The notes beneath the pieces are model-generated. The model saw nothing but the letters and a program-made list of their open reading frames with translations. It did no database searches and was not told the origin of the DNA. A DNA stretch of 18,153 nt from Candidatus Spyradosoma merdigallinarum (GTDB lineage: Bacteria > Verrucomicrobiota > Verrucomicrobiia > Opitutales > UBA953): positions 1-18,153 of the forward strand of contig DVOG01000042.1 of NCBI GenBank assembly GCA_018713755.1, read 5' to 3'. Within the stretch, counting starts at the first letter, position 1. Each line of letters begins with the position of its first letter. This document shows, one piece after another, positions 5,461 to 13,037 of this stretch. Made by a program: the position numbers and the translations under genes.

Positions 5461-7995
5461 ATGGAAATCATCAAAAGGGACGGTTCGCGGGAACGCTACG
5501 ACGCAGAAAAAATCGCGCGCGTCATGCGCGCGGCGTTCGACGGCCTCGGGACGGAATGCGCGGCGAAGGATTTGTCGGCGATGGTCGGGCGCGTCGAGGC
5601 GCTGCTGAAGACGCTTTCCGACGCGAACGGGAACGCGCTCAAGGTCGAGCAGATTCAGGACATCGTCGAAATCGAAATGATGAAGAGCGGCTTTTTCCGG
5701 GAAGCGCGGCGCTTCATCCTTTATCGCGAGGAGCGCGCGAAGGAGCGCGCGGCGGTCGACGAGCTGCGCGCGGCGGTCGGCGTTCCCGGGCTCGGGCGCG
5801 TGCTGAAGGACATCTGCAAGGCGTTCCGCGCTCCCGAATATTCGCCGGAGCGTCTGCTCGCGAAATTCCGCGCCTTCGCCAAGGCGGGCATGTCGGCGGA
5901 CGACGCGCTGAAAAGCCTCGTGCGCGCCGCGGCGGAGTGCGTTTCCGCGCAGGCGCCGGACTGGGAGTTCATCGCCGCGCGGCTGCTGGATTTCAGCGCC
6001 GGGCGCAGCATCGCCGCGCTGACGGAGCAGCTGAAAATTTCGACGTTTCTCGAAAAAATCCGCTACTTGGAGGCGGAAGGGCTTTACGGGAAATACATTC
6101 TCGAAAATTACGCGCCGGAGGAAGTCGCGGAGCTCGAGAGCTGGATTCGGCCGGAGCGGACGCATCTTTTCACTTACAGCGGGCTGGACTTGGTGCTGAA
6201 GCGCTACGCGATACGCGACCGCCGCGGGCGTCTGCTCGAAACGCCGCAGGAAATGTTCATGGGCATCGCCATGCATTTGGGCATTCCGGAAAAGCGGGAA
6301 CGCCGCCTGCGCGTCGTCAAGGACATCTATGACGTGCTCAGCACGCTGAAAGCGACGATGGCGACGCCGACGATGGCGAACGCGCGCAAGCCGCATTTCC
6401 AGCTTTCGAGCTGTTTCGTCGACACCGTTCCCGACTCGCTCGACGGCATCTACCGCAGCATTTCCGGCTTTTCCCAGGTGTCGAAGTTCGGCGGCGGCAT
6501 GGGGCTTTACTTCGGGAAAGTGCGCGCGAGCGGGAGCGACATTCGCGGCTTCAAGGGCGCGGCGGGCGGCGTCGTGCGCTGGATCAGGCTCGCGAACGAC
6601 ACGGCGGTCGCCGTCGACCAGCTCGGCATGCGCTCCGGCGCCGTCGCCGTTTATCTCGACGTCTGGCACAAGGACATTCTCGATTTTCTGCAGCTGCGCA
6701 CGAACAACGGCGACGACCGCATGAAGGCGCACGACGTGTTCCCGGCGGTCTGCTACCCGGATCTTTTCTGGAAAATGGCGCGAGAAGACCTTTCGCAGAA
6801 ATGGCACCTGATGTGTCCGCACGAAATCCGCACCGTCAAAGGCTACGCGCTGGAAGATTTTTACGGCGAAGAATGGGAAAAGCGCTACCGCGACTGCGTG
6901 AACGATGCGCGCATCCGCAAGACGGAAATTTCGCTGCGGGATCTCGTGCGGCTCATTCTGAAATCCGCGGTCGAGACGGGAACGCCCTTCGCGTTCAACC
7001 GCGACGCGGTGAACCGCGCGAATCCCAACCGTTCCCGCGGCGTCATTTACTGCTCGAACCTCTGCACGGAAATCGCGCAGAACATGAGCGCCGTCGAAAG
7101 CGTCTCGACGACCGTCGAAACGGAGGACGGAGACGTCGTCGTCGTCGAAAAGACGCGCCCGGGCGATTTCGTCGTCTGCAATCTCGCTTCGCTCGTGCTG
7201 GGCAGAATCAACTTCCGCGACGACGCCGAGGTGAAGTTCGTCGTCTCCACGCTCGTGCGCACGCTCGACAACGTGATCGATCTGAATTTCTACCCCGTGC
7301 CTTACGCGCGGATCACGAACGCGCGCTATCGTCCGATCGGGCTCGGCGCGAGCGGCTATCATCACTTGCTGGCGCGCGAGGGCATCGCGTGGGAAAGCGA
7401 AAAGCATCTCGCGTTCGCGGACGAGATTTTCGAAAAGATCAATTACTTCGCGATTGAGGCGAGCGCGGAACTCTCCGCGGAAAAAGGGCGCTATCCGTAT
7501 TTCGAAGGATCCGACTGGGAAAGCGGCGAATACTTCCGCTCCCGCGGATACGATTCCGCCGCGTGGCGCGCGCTCGCGGAAAAAGTCCGCGCGCGCGGCA
7601 TGCGCAACGGCTATCTCACGGCGATCGCGCCGACGAGCTCCACGTCGATCATCGCGGGAACGACCGCCGGCGTCGATCCCGTGATGAACCGCTTCTTCCT
7701 CGAAGAGAAAAAGGGCGCGACGGTCGCGCGCGTCGCGCCGGAGCTTTCGCCGAAAACCTGGTGGCTCTACAAGAACGCGCACGCGATAGACCAGACGTGG
7801 AGCGTGCGCGCCGCCGGCGTGCGGCAGCGGCACGTCGACCAGGCGCAGTCGCTCAATTTGTATATAACGAATGAATACACGTTCCGCCGCGTGCTCGACC
7901 TTTACCTGCGCGCCTGGGAGTGCGGCGTGAAGACGATCTACTACGTCCGCTCCAAGTCTCTCGAAGTCGAGGAGTGCGAGTCCTGCGCGTCGTAG
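5461..7995 (+). CDS. nrdA: Class I ribonucleoside-diphosphate reductase, alpha (large) subunit
   Basis: The 844-residue enzyme reduces ribonucleoside diphosphates to deoxyribonucleotides. Residues 1 to about 90 (MEIIKRDGSRERYDAEKI) are an ATP-cone for allosteric activity control by ATP/dATP. The catalytic core has the redox pair Cys318 (FQLSSCFVD) and Cys573 (VVCNLASL), the active-site triad Asn533, Cys535 and Glu537 in NLCTEIA with Cys535 as radical cysteine, the radical-relay Tyr827-Tyr828 (KTIYYVRS), and a C-terminal CxxC (Cys839, Cys842) for re-reduction by thioredoxin or glutaredoxin. Together these place it in class I rather than class II. It is longer than E. coli NrdA (761), mainly before Cys318. 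The partner nrdB is not adjacent; a terminator and a convergent trpB follow. No Shine-Dalgarno sequence is visible. Confidence 0.96.
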   Translation: MEIIKRDGSRERYDAEKIARVMRAAFDGLGTECAAKDLSAMVGRVEALLKTLSDANGNALKVEQIQDIVEIEMMKSGFFREARRFILYREERAKERAAVDELRAAVGVPGLGRVLKDICKAFRAPEYSPERLLAKFRAFAKAGMSADDALKSLVRAAAECVSAQAPDWEFIAARLLDFSAGRSIAALTEQLKISTFLEKIRYLEAEGLYGKYILENYAPEEVAELESWIRPERTHLFTYSGLDLVLKRYAIRDRRGRLLETPQEMFMGIAMHLGIPEKRERRLRVVKDIYDVLSTLKATMATPTMANARKPHFQLSSCFVDTVPDSLDGIYRSISGFSQVSKFGGGMGLYFGKVRASGSDIRGFKGAAGGVVRWIRLANDTAVAVDQLGMRSGAVAVYLDVWHKDILDFLQLRTNNGDDRMKAHDVFPAVCYPDLFWKMAREDLSQKWHLMCPHEIRTVKGYALEDFYGEEWEKRYRDCVNDARIRKTEISLRDLVRLILKSAVETGTPFAFNRDAVNRANPNRSRGVIYCSNLCTEIAQNMSAVESVSTTVETEDGDVVVVEKTRPGDFVVCNLASLVLGRINFRDDAEVKFVVSTLVRTLDNVIDLNFYPVPYARITNARYRPIGLGASGYHHLLAREGIAWESEKHLAFADEIFEKINYFAIEASAELSAEKGRYPYFEGSDWESGEYFRSRGYDSAAWRALAEKVRARGMRNGYLTAIAPTSSTSIIAGTTAGVDPVMNRFFLEEKKGATVARVAPELSPKTWWLYKNAHAIDQTWSVRAAGVRQRHVDQAQSLNLYITNEYTFRRVLDLYLRAWECGVKTIYYVRSKSLEVEECESCAS

Positions 7996-8011
7996 CGCGC
8001 GGGCGCCGAGG

Positions 8012-8027
8012 CGTTCCCGCGGGAACG
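8012..8027. repeat. Perfect 16-bp motif palindrome
   Basis: CGTTCCCGCGGGAACG is a perfect palindrome formed by two fused head-to-head motif copies, 16 bases after the nrdA stop and just before the terminator. The same 16-mer recurs at 11571-11586 and 17487-17502. Confidence 0.7.
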
Positions 8028-8050
8028 TCACGGAGCGAAAAAAAAAAACG

Positions 8051-8085
8051 AAAAGCCCCGCGCGGGAAACGGTCGCGGGGCTTTT
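8051..8085. terminator. Bidirectional terminator between nrdA and trpB
   Basis: AAAAGCCCCGCG (8051-8062) pairs perfectly with CGCGGGGCTTTT (8074-8085) around an 11-base loop, with an A-tract before and a T-run after. It can serve both nrdA (+) and trpB (-), which converge here. Confidence 0.9.
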
Positions 8086-8112
8086 TTCTTTCGCGGCGCT
8101 GTCGCGCGCGGC

Positions 8113-9336
8113 TCAGTATTCGCGGTCGGCGTATTCTCCGAAATGCTCCATCACGTAGTCGAGATCCTTGTCGCCGCGGCCGGAAAGATTGACGAGGATG
8201 GACTCGGTCGGGCGTTCCCGCGCGAGCTTCGTCGCGAACGCCACGGCGTGCGCGCTTTCGAGTGCGGGAATGATGCCTTCGAGACGCGAGAGACGGAAAA
8301 ACGCCTCAATCGCTTCTTCGTCGCCGATCTGCGCGGCCTTTTCGCGTCCCGTCTCGTGCCAGTAGGCGTGTTCCGGCCCGACGGACGGGTAGTCCAATCC
8401 GCTCGCCGCGGAGTAGACCGGCGCGGGATTGCCGTCCGCGTCCTTGAGCATGAGCGAGTTGAAGCCGTGCATCACGCCTTCCGTTCCGAAGGCGAGCGAG
8501 CAGGCGTGGTCGCCGAGCTTGGCGCCTCTGCCGAGCGGTTCCACGCCGTAGATTTCCACCGGGTCGTCCGCGAAACCGTGGAAAAATCCCGCGGCGTTCG
8601 AGCCGCCGCCCACGCAGGCGCAGACGTTGTCCGGAAGCTCGCCCGTCATTTCGATGAACTGTTCCCGCGCCTCGATGCCGACGACGCGCTGGAACTCGCG
8701 CACCATCAGCGGGAAAGGATGAGGCCCGACGACCGAGCCGATGCAGTAAATCGTGTTCACGGGATCGGCGAGATACGCTTCGAACGCCGAGTCCACCGCT
8801 TCCTTCAGCGCTCCCGCGCCGCGCGTGACGGAGACGACTTTCGCGCCGAGCACCTTCATGCGCATCACGTTCGGGTATTCTTTCTTGATGTCCGTTTCGC
8901 CCATGTGGATTTCCACGGGAATGCCGAAGTAGGCGCCGGCCGTCGCCAGCGCGACGCCGTGCTGCCCCGCGCCCGTTTCCGCGATGAGTTTTTTCTTGCC
9001 GAGGTATTTCGCGAGCAGCGCTTCGCCCATGCAGTGGTTGAGCTTGTGCGCGCCCGTGTGGTTCAGGTCTTCGCGCTTGAGGTAAATGCGCCCGCCGCCG
9101 ATTTTTTCCGTCAGGTTTTTGCAGTAGTAAACCGGCGTCGGTCGGCCCTGGAAATGCTTGCGGATGCTGCGCAGTTCCCGGATGAAGTCGTGCGAGCGGC
9201 AGATCGTGTGATACGCGCGCGTGATTTCGTCCATCTGCTTCTGCAGCGCTTCGGGAACGAAGGAGCCGCCGAATTTTCCGAAAAAGCCCTTGGCGTCGGG
9301 AAGACGCTTGTATGCGGGAAGCTGTTCGTTGTTCAT
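8113..9336 (-). CDS. trpB: Tryptophan synthase beta subunit
   Basis: The 407-residue protein is the usual length for TrpB, which joins indole and serine to make tryptophan using pyridoxal phosphate. The cofactor lysine is Lys98 in LKREDLNHTGAHKLNH, the catalytic glutamate is Glu120 in AETGAGQHG, and the phosphate-binding glycine loop is GGGSN at 243-247. The N-terminus (GFFGKFGGSFVPEALQ) is typical of the main TrpB1 type that works with TrpA. No trpA or other trp gene is adjacent, so the pathway genes are dispersed or this is a split operon. The ATG at 9336 lacks a Shine-Dalgarno sequence. It diverges from ptsH across a 222-bp spacer. Confidence 0.97.
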   Translation of the reverse strand: MNNEQLPAYKRLPDAKGFFGKFGGSFVPEALQKQMDEITRAYHTICRSHDFIRELRSIRKHFQGRPTPVYYCKNLTEKIGGGRIYLKREDLNHTGAHKLNHCMGEALLAKYLGKKKLIAETGAGQHGVALATAGAYFGIPVEIHMGETDIKKEYPNVMRMKVLGAKVVSVTRGAGALKEAVDSAFEAYLADPVNTIYCIGSVVGPHPFPLMVREFQRVVGIEAREQFIEMTGELPDNVCACVGGGSNAAGFFHGFADDPVEIYGVEPLGRGAKLGDHACSLAFGTEGVMHGFNSLMLKDADGNPAPVYSAASGLDYPSVGPEHAYWHETGREKAAQIGDEEAIEAFFRLSRLEGIIPALESAHAVAFATKLARERPTESILVNLSGRGDKDLDYVMEHFGEYADREY

Positions 9337-9454
9337 ATGCGAAAAGACAAATTAAGTAAAAGGCAATTCTACTCCGCGTTCCCGCGCAGGAAAAGAAAAA
9401 ACCGGGAGCGTCGTTCCCGCGCGGAAACGGTCGGGCGGCGTCTTCGGCGCACCT

Positions 9455-9538
9455 GCGCGCGGCTCGCCCGCGCGCGCGGATTCCCCGCGGGAATGTCCGC
9501 GCCGGGAAAAATAGGCTTGCGGCGTTCCCGTGCGGACA
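9455..9538 (+). promoter_or_regulatory. Structured region upstream of ptsH
   Basis: Three inverted repeats lie in a row in the trpB-ptsH spacer. GCGCGCGG/CCGCGCGC (9455-9462 with 9468-9475) is a perfect 8-bp stem. TTCCC/GGGAA spans 9481-9493. A two-part stem has TGTCCGC (9494-9500) pairing with GCGGACA (9532-9538) outside CGGGAA/TTCCCG (9503-9508 with 9525-9530). The last ends 20 bases before the ptsH ATG. No T-run follows. Confidence 0.4.
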
Positions 9539-9558
9539 TTTCAATTTGTCCCTTAAAA

Positions 9559-9855
9559 ATGAACGAACCAACGACCCAGACCAGAGAGCTCACCGTGCAG
9601 AACAAAATGGGCATCCACGCCCGTCCTGCGGCGATGATCGTGCGCATCGCGAACAAATTCCCCGCGGTCAGCCTGGACGTCGTCAAGGACGACGAGCAGG
9701 TGAACGGCAAGAGCATCATGGGGCTGATGATGCTGGCGGCGGGCAGCGGCTCGAAGCTCTGCTTCACCGCGGCGGGACCGTCGGCGGACACGACGCGGAT
9801 GCTCGACGAGCTTCAGGCGCTTTTCGAGCGGAAATTCGACGAGGAAAACCGCTGA
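9559..9855 (+). CDS. ptsH: Phosphocarrier protein HPr
   Basis: The 98-residue protein is the HPr phosphocarrier of the phosphoenolpyruvate phosphotransferase system (PTS). The phosphorylated histidine is His20 in MGIHARPA, equivalent to His15. Ser52 in VNGKSIMGLMML matches the regulatory Ser46 phosphorylated by HPr kinase. The fold length fits HPr with a ten-residue N-terminal extension. The ATG at 9559 is the natural start because the conserved ELTVQNKMGIHARPA begins just after it; the longer open frame upstream is only the antisense of trpB. No enzyme I, HPr kinase or sugar EII gene is adjacent. Retention of Ser52 suggests a regulatory role, possibly in an incomplete PTS. A terminator follows within 40 bases. 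Confidence 0.93.
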   Translation: MNEPTTQTRELTVQNKMGIHARPAAMIVRIANKFPAVSLDVVKDDEQVNGKSIMGLMMLAAGSGSKLCFTAAGPSADTTRMLDELQALFERKFDEENR

Positions 9856-9892
9856 AGCGCGTTTCCCGCGAAACAAAAAAAAACGACAGAAG

Positions 9893-9922
9893 GCGTTCCC
9901 GCGCGGGAGCGCTTTTTTTTTT
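9893..9922 (+). terminator. Terminator after ptsH
   Basis: GCGTTCCCGC (9893-9902) and GCGGGAGCGC (9903-9912) form a near-perfect stem (one G-T pair, minimal loop) followed by ten T residues. One arm is a full motif copy and the other is the one-base variant GGGAGC. Confidence 0.8.
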
Positions 9923-9958
9923 GCCGGAATTTTTTTTTCTCTCTCGGAGAACGCGGGG

Positions 9959-10720
9959 TCACCCGCGCGCCGCGCCTTTTTTCGCCTGCAGAGAAAAGAC
10001 GATGCGAGTGACGAGTCCGCGCGGGAGGAAGCGCGACAGGAAAACGAGCGCGCGATAGCCGAACGCGGGAACGATGAGGCGTTTTCCCGCGAACATGCCT
10101 TCGACCGCGGCGACGGCGGTCGCGCGCGCGTCCGCGCTGCGCAGGTTGAACTTCACGCCGGCGCGCGCGTTGAAGCCGGTTTTCACCGGTCCGGGACAAA
10201 GCACGGAAATGCTCACGGGCGAGCGTTCCCGCCGCAGCTCTTCCGCGACGGCTTCGCTGAGGCGCGTGAGGTAGTTTTTCGACGCGTAGTAGGCCGCCAT
10301 TTTCGGCCCCGCGAAAAATCCCGCGACGGACGACACGTTCAGCACGCGGCCGTTCCCGCGCGCGCGGAAATCTCTCAGAAACAGAAACATCAGCGTCTGC
10401 GCGGCGCGCACGTTCAGGTCGACGAGGTTGAGCTGCGTTTCGAGCGGCGCGTCGCAGAACGAGCCGTAGACGCCGAAGCCCGCGTTGTTGACGAGGATGT
10501 CGACGCCGTCGTCCTTCGTCGCTTCGTAAAGAGCGCGGCATTTTTCTTCGCGGGAAAGATCGAGCGCGACGACGCGCGCGGGAACGGGAAGCTCCGCCGC
10601 GAGCGCGCGCAGCTTTTCCCCGTCGCGGGAACACAAAACGAGTTCGCAGCCGCGCGCGGCGAGGACCTTCGCGATTTCTCGGCCGATGCCCGAGCTCGCT
10701 CCCGTAATCAGCGCTTTCAT
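9959..10720 (-). CDS. Short-chain dehydrogenase/reductase
   Basis: The 253-residue protein is a classical SDR with a Rossmann fold. It has the NAD(P)-binding TGASSGIG at 6-13, NNAG at 78-81 and catalytic Ser131 (NVSSVAG), Tyr144 and Lys148 (YYASK). SRD at 31-33 after beta-strand 2 hints at NADP preference. The overall pattern resembles the DltE/YqjQ-like group of uncharacterised reductases, often listed as 'SDR family oxidoreductase'. The substrate is unknown. The last 25 residues are basic and hydrophobic (FLSRFLPRGLVTRIVFSL), which could favour membrane association. The ATG at 10720 directly precedes the first beta strand. It diverges from the rplY cluster, and its 3' end faces ptsH. Confidence 0.9.
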   Translation of the reverse strand: MKALITGASSGIGREIAKVLAARGCELVLCSRDGEKLRALAAELPVPARVVALDLSREEKCRALYEATKDDGVDILVNNAGFGVYGSFCDAPLETQLNLVDLNVRAAQTLMFLFLRDFRARGNGRVLNVSSVAGFFAGPKMAAYYASKNYLTRLSEAVAEELRRERSPVSISVLCPGPVKTGFNARAGVKFNLRSADARATAVAAVEGMFAGKRLIVPAFGYRALVFLSRFLPRGLVTRIVFSLQAKKGAARG

Positions 10721-10788
10721 GACGGCGATTAAAGCGGGAAACGCTTCGCGTGAACAGTTCTTTTTCTTTTCGAAGAAAAAAAAAACGG

Positions 10789-10817
10789 TTGCAACGGCGG
10801 GAACGCGCGCGCAAAAT
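10789..10817 (+). promoter_or_regulatory. Possible promoter of the rplY-pth-rpsF-ssb-rplI cluster
   Basis: TTGCAA (10789-10794) and CAAAAT (10812-10817) are separated by 17 bp, each matching four of six consensus bases. The -10 lies inside a small inverted repeat (GCGCAA, AA, TTGCGC, 10809-10822). It would leave a leader of about 80 bases. Confidence 0.35.
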
Positions 10818-10831
10818 TGCGCACTTCATTT

Positions 10832-10853
10832 CTCGACCGCGCACCCGGTCGAG
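10832..10853 (+). promoter_or_regulatory. Leader hairpin upstream of rplY
   Basis: CTCGACCG (10832-10839) and CGGTCGAG (10846-10853) form a perfect 8-bp stem with a 6-base loop, about 50 bases before the L25 start. Leaders of ribosomal protein operons often bind a product protein; that role here is only a possibility. Confidence 0.35.
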
Positions 10854-10904
10854 GTGCGGCCGCAATCGTGCGGGCCCGTGACTCACAGGTGCACGCAATC
10901 AAAC

Positions 10905-11537
10905 ATGAAAAAATACAAACTCAATGTTAAGTCCCGCGACGGCATCGGACGCGGACCGGCGCGCCGCCTGCGCAAAGCGGGCTGGATCCCCGGCATCATC
11001 TACGGGAAGGGCGAAAACCTGCCGATCAGCATCGACGCCGTCGAATTCCGCACGCTGATGCGCGCGAAAGGCTCCGCCGCCGCGCTCGTCGAGCTCGCCA
11101 TCGAAGGCGGCGCCGAGAAGCTCTCGATCATCAAGGATTACCAGCGCAACGCGCTTTCGCAGAAGATTGACCACATCGACATTCTCGAAGTCGATCCGAA
11201 CGTCGAAATGACGACGGTCATTCCCGTGCGCGCGAAGGGCGAGGCGGTCGGCGTTCTCACGGAAAACGGCACGCTCGAAGTCGTTTCCTCGATCACGGTG
11301 CGCTGCCTGCCGCGCAATCTTCCGGAATTCATCGAGGTCGACGTTTCCGACCTGCACGCCGGACACAGCATTCACATCACGGCGCTTCCGGAAATCGAAG
11401 GCGTGACGTTCCCGCAGAACCAGAACCCGACGGTCGCGGTCTGCGTCGCTCCGGAAGAAGCTCCGGCGGAAACGGAAGAAGCCGCTCCCGCCGAAGGCGA
11501 AGCCGCGGCCGCTCCCGCGCCGGCTGAACAGAAATAA
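10905..11537 (+). CDS. rplY: 50S ribosomal protein L25/general stress protein Ctc
   Basis: The 210-residue protein binds 5S rRNA in the large ribosomal subunit. Residues 3-95 form the L25 domain (RDGIGRGPARRLRKAGWIPGI, with IIYGKGE following), and about 100-182 form the TL5/Ctc C-terminal beta domain (ISIDAV and VEMTTVIPVRAKGEAVGV precede a FIEVDVSDLHAGHSIH stretch). A low-complexity Ala/Pro/Glu tail covers about 183-210. The two-domain form is the Ctc type. I chose the ATG at 10905 because it begins the conserved domain; the frame extends upstream through non-conserved sequence. It is the first gene of a five-gene cluster, 71 bases ahead of pth, a gene order widely conserved in bacteria. Confidence 0.95.
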   Translation: MKKYKLNVKSRDGIGRGPARRLRKAGWIPGIIYGKGENLPISIDAVEFRTLMRAKGSAAALVELAIEGGAEKLSIIKDYQRNALSQKIDHIDILEVDPNVEMTTVIPVRAKGEAVGVLTENGTLEVVSSITVRCLPRNLPEFIEVDVSDLHAGHSIHITALPEIEGVTFPQNQNPTVAVCVAPEEAPAETEEAAPAEGEAAAAPAPAEQK

Positions 11538-11570
11538 CCGCGTACGGCTCTTTCTGTTCCGCTTTGTCCG

Positions 11571-11586
11571 CGTTCCCGCGGGAACG
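11571..11586. repeat. Perfect motif palindrome between rplY and pth
   Basis: CGTTCCCGCGGGAACG is the second copy of the perfect 16-bp palindrome. Flanking G and C extend it to 18 bp. It sits 23 bases before the pth ATG with no T-run, so it may be an attenuating hairpin, an mRNA-processing site or only a motif copy. Confidence 0.6.
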
Positions 11587-11608
11587 CATCTGTTCTTTCA
11601 AAGAGTTC

Positions 11609-12190
11609 ATGCCCGTTTCATTGGCAGTCGGCCTGGGCAATCCCGGCAGAGAATACGCGGAAACGCGCCACAACGCCGGATACCGCGCGATCAGCGCCTG
11701 GGCGGAAAAGCTCGGCGCGGCGTTCGCCGCGGATTCCGCCCGCAAAGGCGAGTTCGCGCGCGCCGTTTTCGGCGGCTCCGTCATTTGGCTGGCCAAGCCG
11801 ACGACCTACATGAACGACAGCGGCGAGTGCGTCAGCGCCTTCGCCCGCTACCGGAAAATCGATTTCTCCGAGGTCGCCGTCGTTTACGACGACATCACGC
11901 TGCCTCCGGGAACGCTCAAATTTTCGGTCGGCGGCGGCGACGGCGGGCACAACGGCATCAAAAGCCTGATCCGTCATTGCGGGAACGCGTTCATGCGCGT
12001 GCGCATCGGCATCGGACCGAAGATGTTCCGCGAGCAGCCTCTCGCCGATTTCGTCTTGGGCAAACTCACTCCCGAAGAACAGGCGCTTTTCGCGGCGCGG
12101 ACGCCAGACTACATTTATGGCCTCGAGCTTCTCGCCTCGCGCGGGCTCGTCGCCGCACAGAACACTTTAAACAAACATACAAAACCATGA
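11609..12190 (+). CDS. pth: Peptidyl-tRNA hydrolase
   Basis: The 193-residue protein recycles peptidyl-tRNAs released early from ribosomes. The family residues are all present: Asn11 (GLGNPG), catalytic His21 (TRHNAGY), Asn69 (TYMNDSG), Asp94 (VVYDDITLPPG) and Asn115 (GGHNGIKS). The ATG at 11609 gives the normal length of about 190. A TTG at 11564 in the same frame would put the 18-bp palindrome inside the gene and was not chosen. Its TGA stop overlaps the rpsF ATG (ATGA at 12187-12190), so the two are probably translationally coupled. Confidence 0.96.
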   Translation: MPVSLAVGLGNPGREYAETRHNAGYRAISAWAEKLGAAFAADSARKGEFARAVFGGSVIWLAKPTTYMNDSGECVSAFARYRKIDFSEVAVVYDDITLPPGTLKFSVGGGDGGHNGIKSLIRHCGNAFMRVRIGIGPKMFREQPLADFVLGKLTPEEQALFAARTPDYIYGLELLASRGLVAAQNTLNKHTKP

Positions 12191-12480
12191 ACGATCTCAA
12201 CAAATATCGCGTCACCATGATTTACGATCTCCGCAACTACGCGGAACCGGTCGAGACGCTCATCGAAAAGATGAAGGCGCTGCTCGAAACGCTCGGCGCG
12301 AAAGTCGAAAAAACGGAAAACCTCGGCGTCAAGGACTTCGTCCGCGTCACCGACCGCCGTCTCCCGAACGCTCCTTACGCGCAGTTCGAAATCGAGGCGC
12401 CGTCGTCGCTGCCCGTGGCGTTCCGCGAAAAGCTGCGGCTCGACCGCTCGGTCAAACGCATTCTCGTCCAGAGCATCTGA
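12187..12480 (+). CDS. rpsF: 30S ribosomal protein S6
   Basis: The 97-residue protein is the usual length for S6, a platform protein of the small subunit that binds 16S rRNA together with S18. The N-terminus KYRVTMIYDLRNY and the C-terminal RLDRSVKRILVQSI match the family's first and last strands. It overlaps the pth stop by four bases (ATGA). No separate ribosome-binding sequence is seen, supporting coupling to pth. ssb follows after 40 bases. No GTTCCCG motif occurs in this gene. Confidence 0.94.
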   Translation: MNDLNKYRVTMIYDLRNYAEPVETLIEKMKALLETLGAKVEKTENLGVKDFVRVTDRRLPNAPYAQFEIEAPSSLPVAFREKLRLDRSVKRILVQSI

Positions 12481-12520
12481 CCGCTCCGCGTCGGGAACGA
12501 ACCGCACGAAAGGAAGCAAA

Positions 12521-12991
12521 ATGGCCTCTTACAACAAAGTCATTCTCATGGGCAATCTTACGCGTGACCCGGAACTGCGCTCGCTGCCGAGCGGCATGTC
12601 CGTCGCGCGCATCGGCATCGCCGTCAACCGCCGCTATTCCGGCAAGGACGGAGAAATGAAGGAAGAGGTCACTTACGTGGACGTCGACGCTTTCGGCAAG
12701 CAGGCGGAAACCATCGCGAAATACTGCGTGAAGGGTTCCGGCATTCTCGTCGAAGGACGTCTGCGGCTGGATCAGTGGGACGACAGGAACACGGGCGAAA
12801 AACGCTCGAAGCTCGGCGTCGTGCTTGAAGGCTTCACGTTCACGGGCGGCGGCACGGGCCGTTCCCGCGACGGGAACGCCGGCGGCTACGAAGACGCTTC
12901 CGTCCCGCCGCGCCGCGCCGCCGCGCCGCGCGCTTCCGCGGTCCCGCCGCCTGCGGCCGCTCCCGACATCGAGGAAGACATTCCGTTTTAA
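12521..12991 (+). CDS. ssb: Single-stranded DNA-binding protein
   Basis: The 156-residue protein protects single-stranded DNA in replication, recombination and repair. The OB-fold domain is at about 1-110, from YNKVILMGNLTRDPELRSLP to KLGVVLEGFTF. The Gly/Arg/Ala/Pro-rich disordered linker runs from 111 to about 148. The acidic tip DIEEDIPF is the conserved C-terminus that recruits partner proteins. It is the only gene here with a clear Shine-Dalgarno sequence (AAAGGAAG, 5-10 bases before the ATG). Two head-to-head motif copies (12860-12878) fall in the linker-coding part. Confidence 0.97.
   Translation: MASYNKVILMGNLTRDPELRSLPSGMSVARIGIAVNRRYSGKDGEMKEEVTYVDVDAFGKQAETIAKYCVKGSGILVEGRLRLDQWDDRNTGEKRSKLGVVLEGFTFTGGGTGRSRDGNAGGYEDASVPPRRAAAPRASAVPPPAAAPDIEEDIPF
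12860..12878. repeat. Head-to-head motif pair inside ssb
   Basis: CGTTCCCG, CGA, CGGGAACG is a perfect 8-bp inverted repeat with a 3-base centre. It lies in the coding region for the disordered SSB linker, where amino-acid constraint is low. Confidence 0.6.
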
Positions 12992-13010
12992 TCAGCAACA
13001 AATCAGCAAC
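12990..13010 (+). repeat. Short direct repeat between ssb and rplI
   Basis: AATCAGCAAC occurs at 12990-12999 and again at 13001-13010, one base apart. The first copy overlaps the ssb stop. The 46-bp spacer is A-rich and unstructured and leads to the rplI start without a Shine-Dalgarno sequence. Role unknown. Confidence 0.5.
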
Positions 13011-13037
13011 GTTTCAATCCTTTAAGAAAAACAAACC

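Noticed and set aside
5199..5474. Upstream extension of the LysM protein containing REGFEPPTLCSQS
   Set aside because: This is the translated antisense of the tRNA-Pro gene, a common false protein segment.
5443..8031. 862-residue open frame antisense to the whole of nrdA
   Set aside because: Composition is Arg/His/Ala-rich with no recognisable domain, and it mirrors a clearly real gene. Long antisense frames are expected in G+C-rich coding DNA.
8143..9558. Long N-terminal extension of HPr
   Set aside because: It is the antisense of trpB; the conserved HPr fold begins at 9559.
11564..11608. Earlier TTG start for pth
   Set aside because: It would place the 18-bp palindrome inside the gene and add residues not found in Pth; the conserved start is at 11609.
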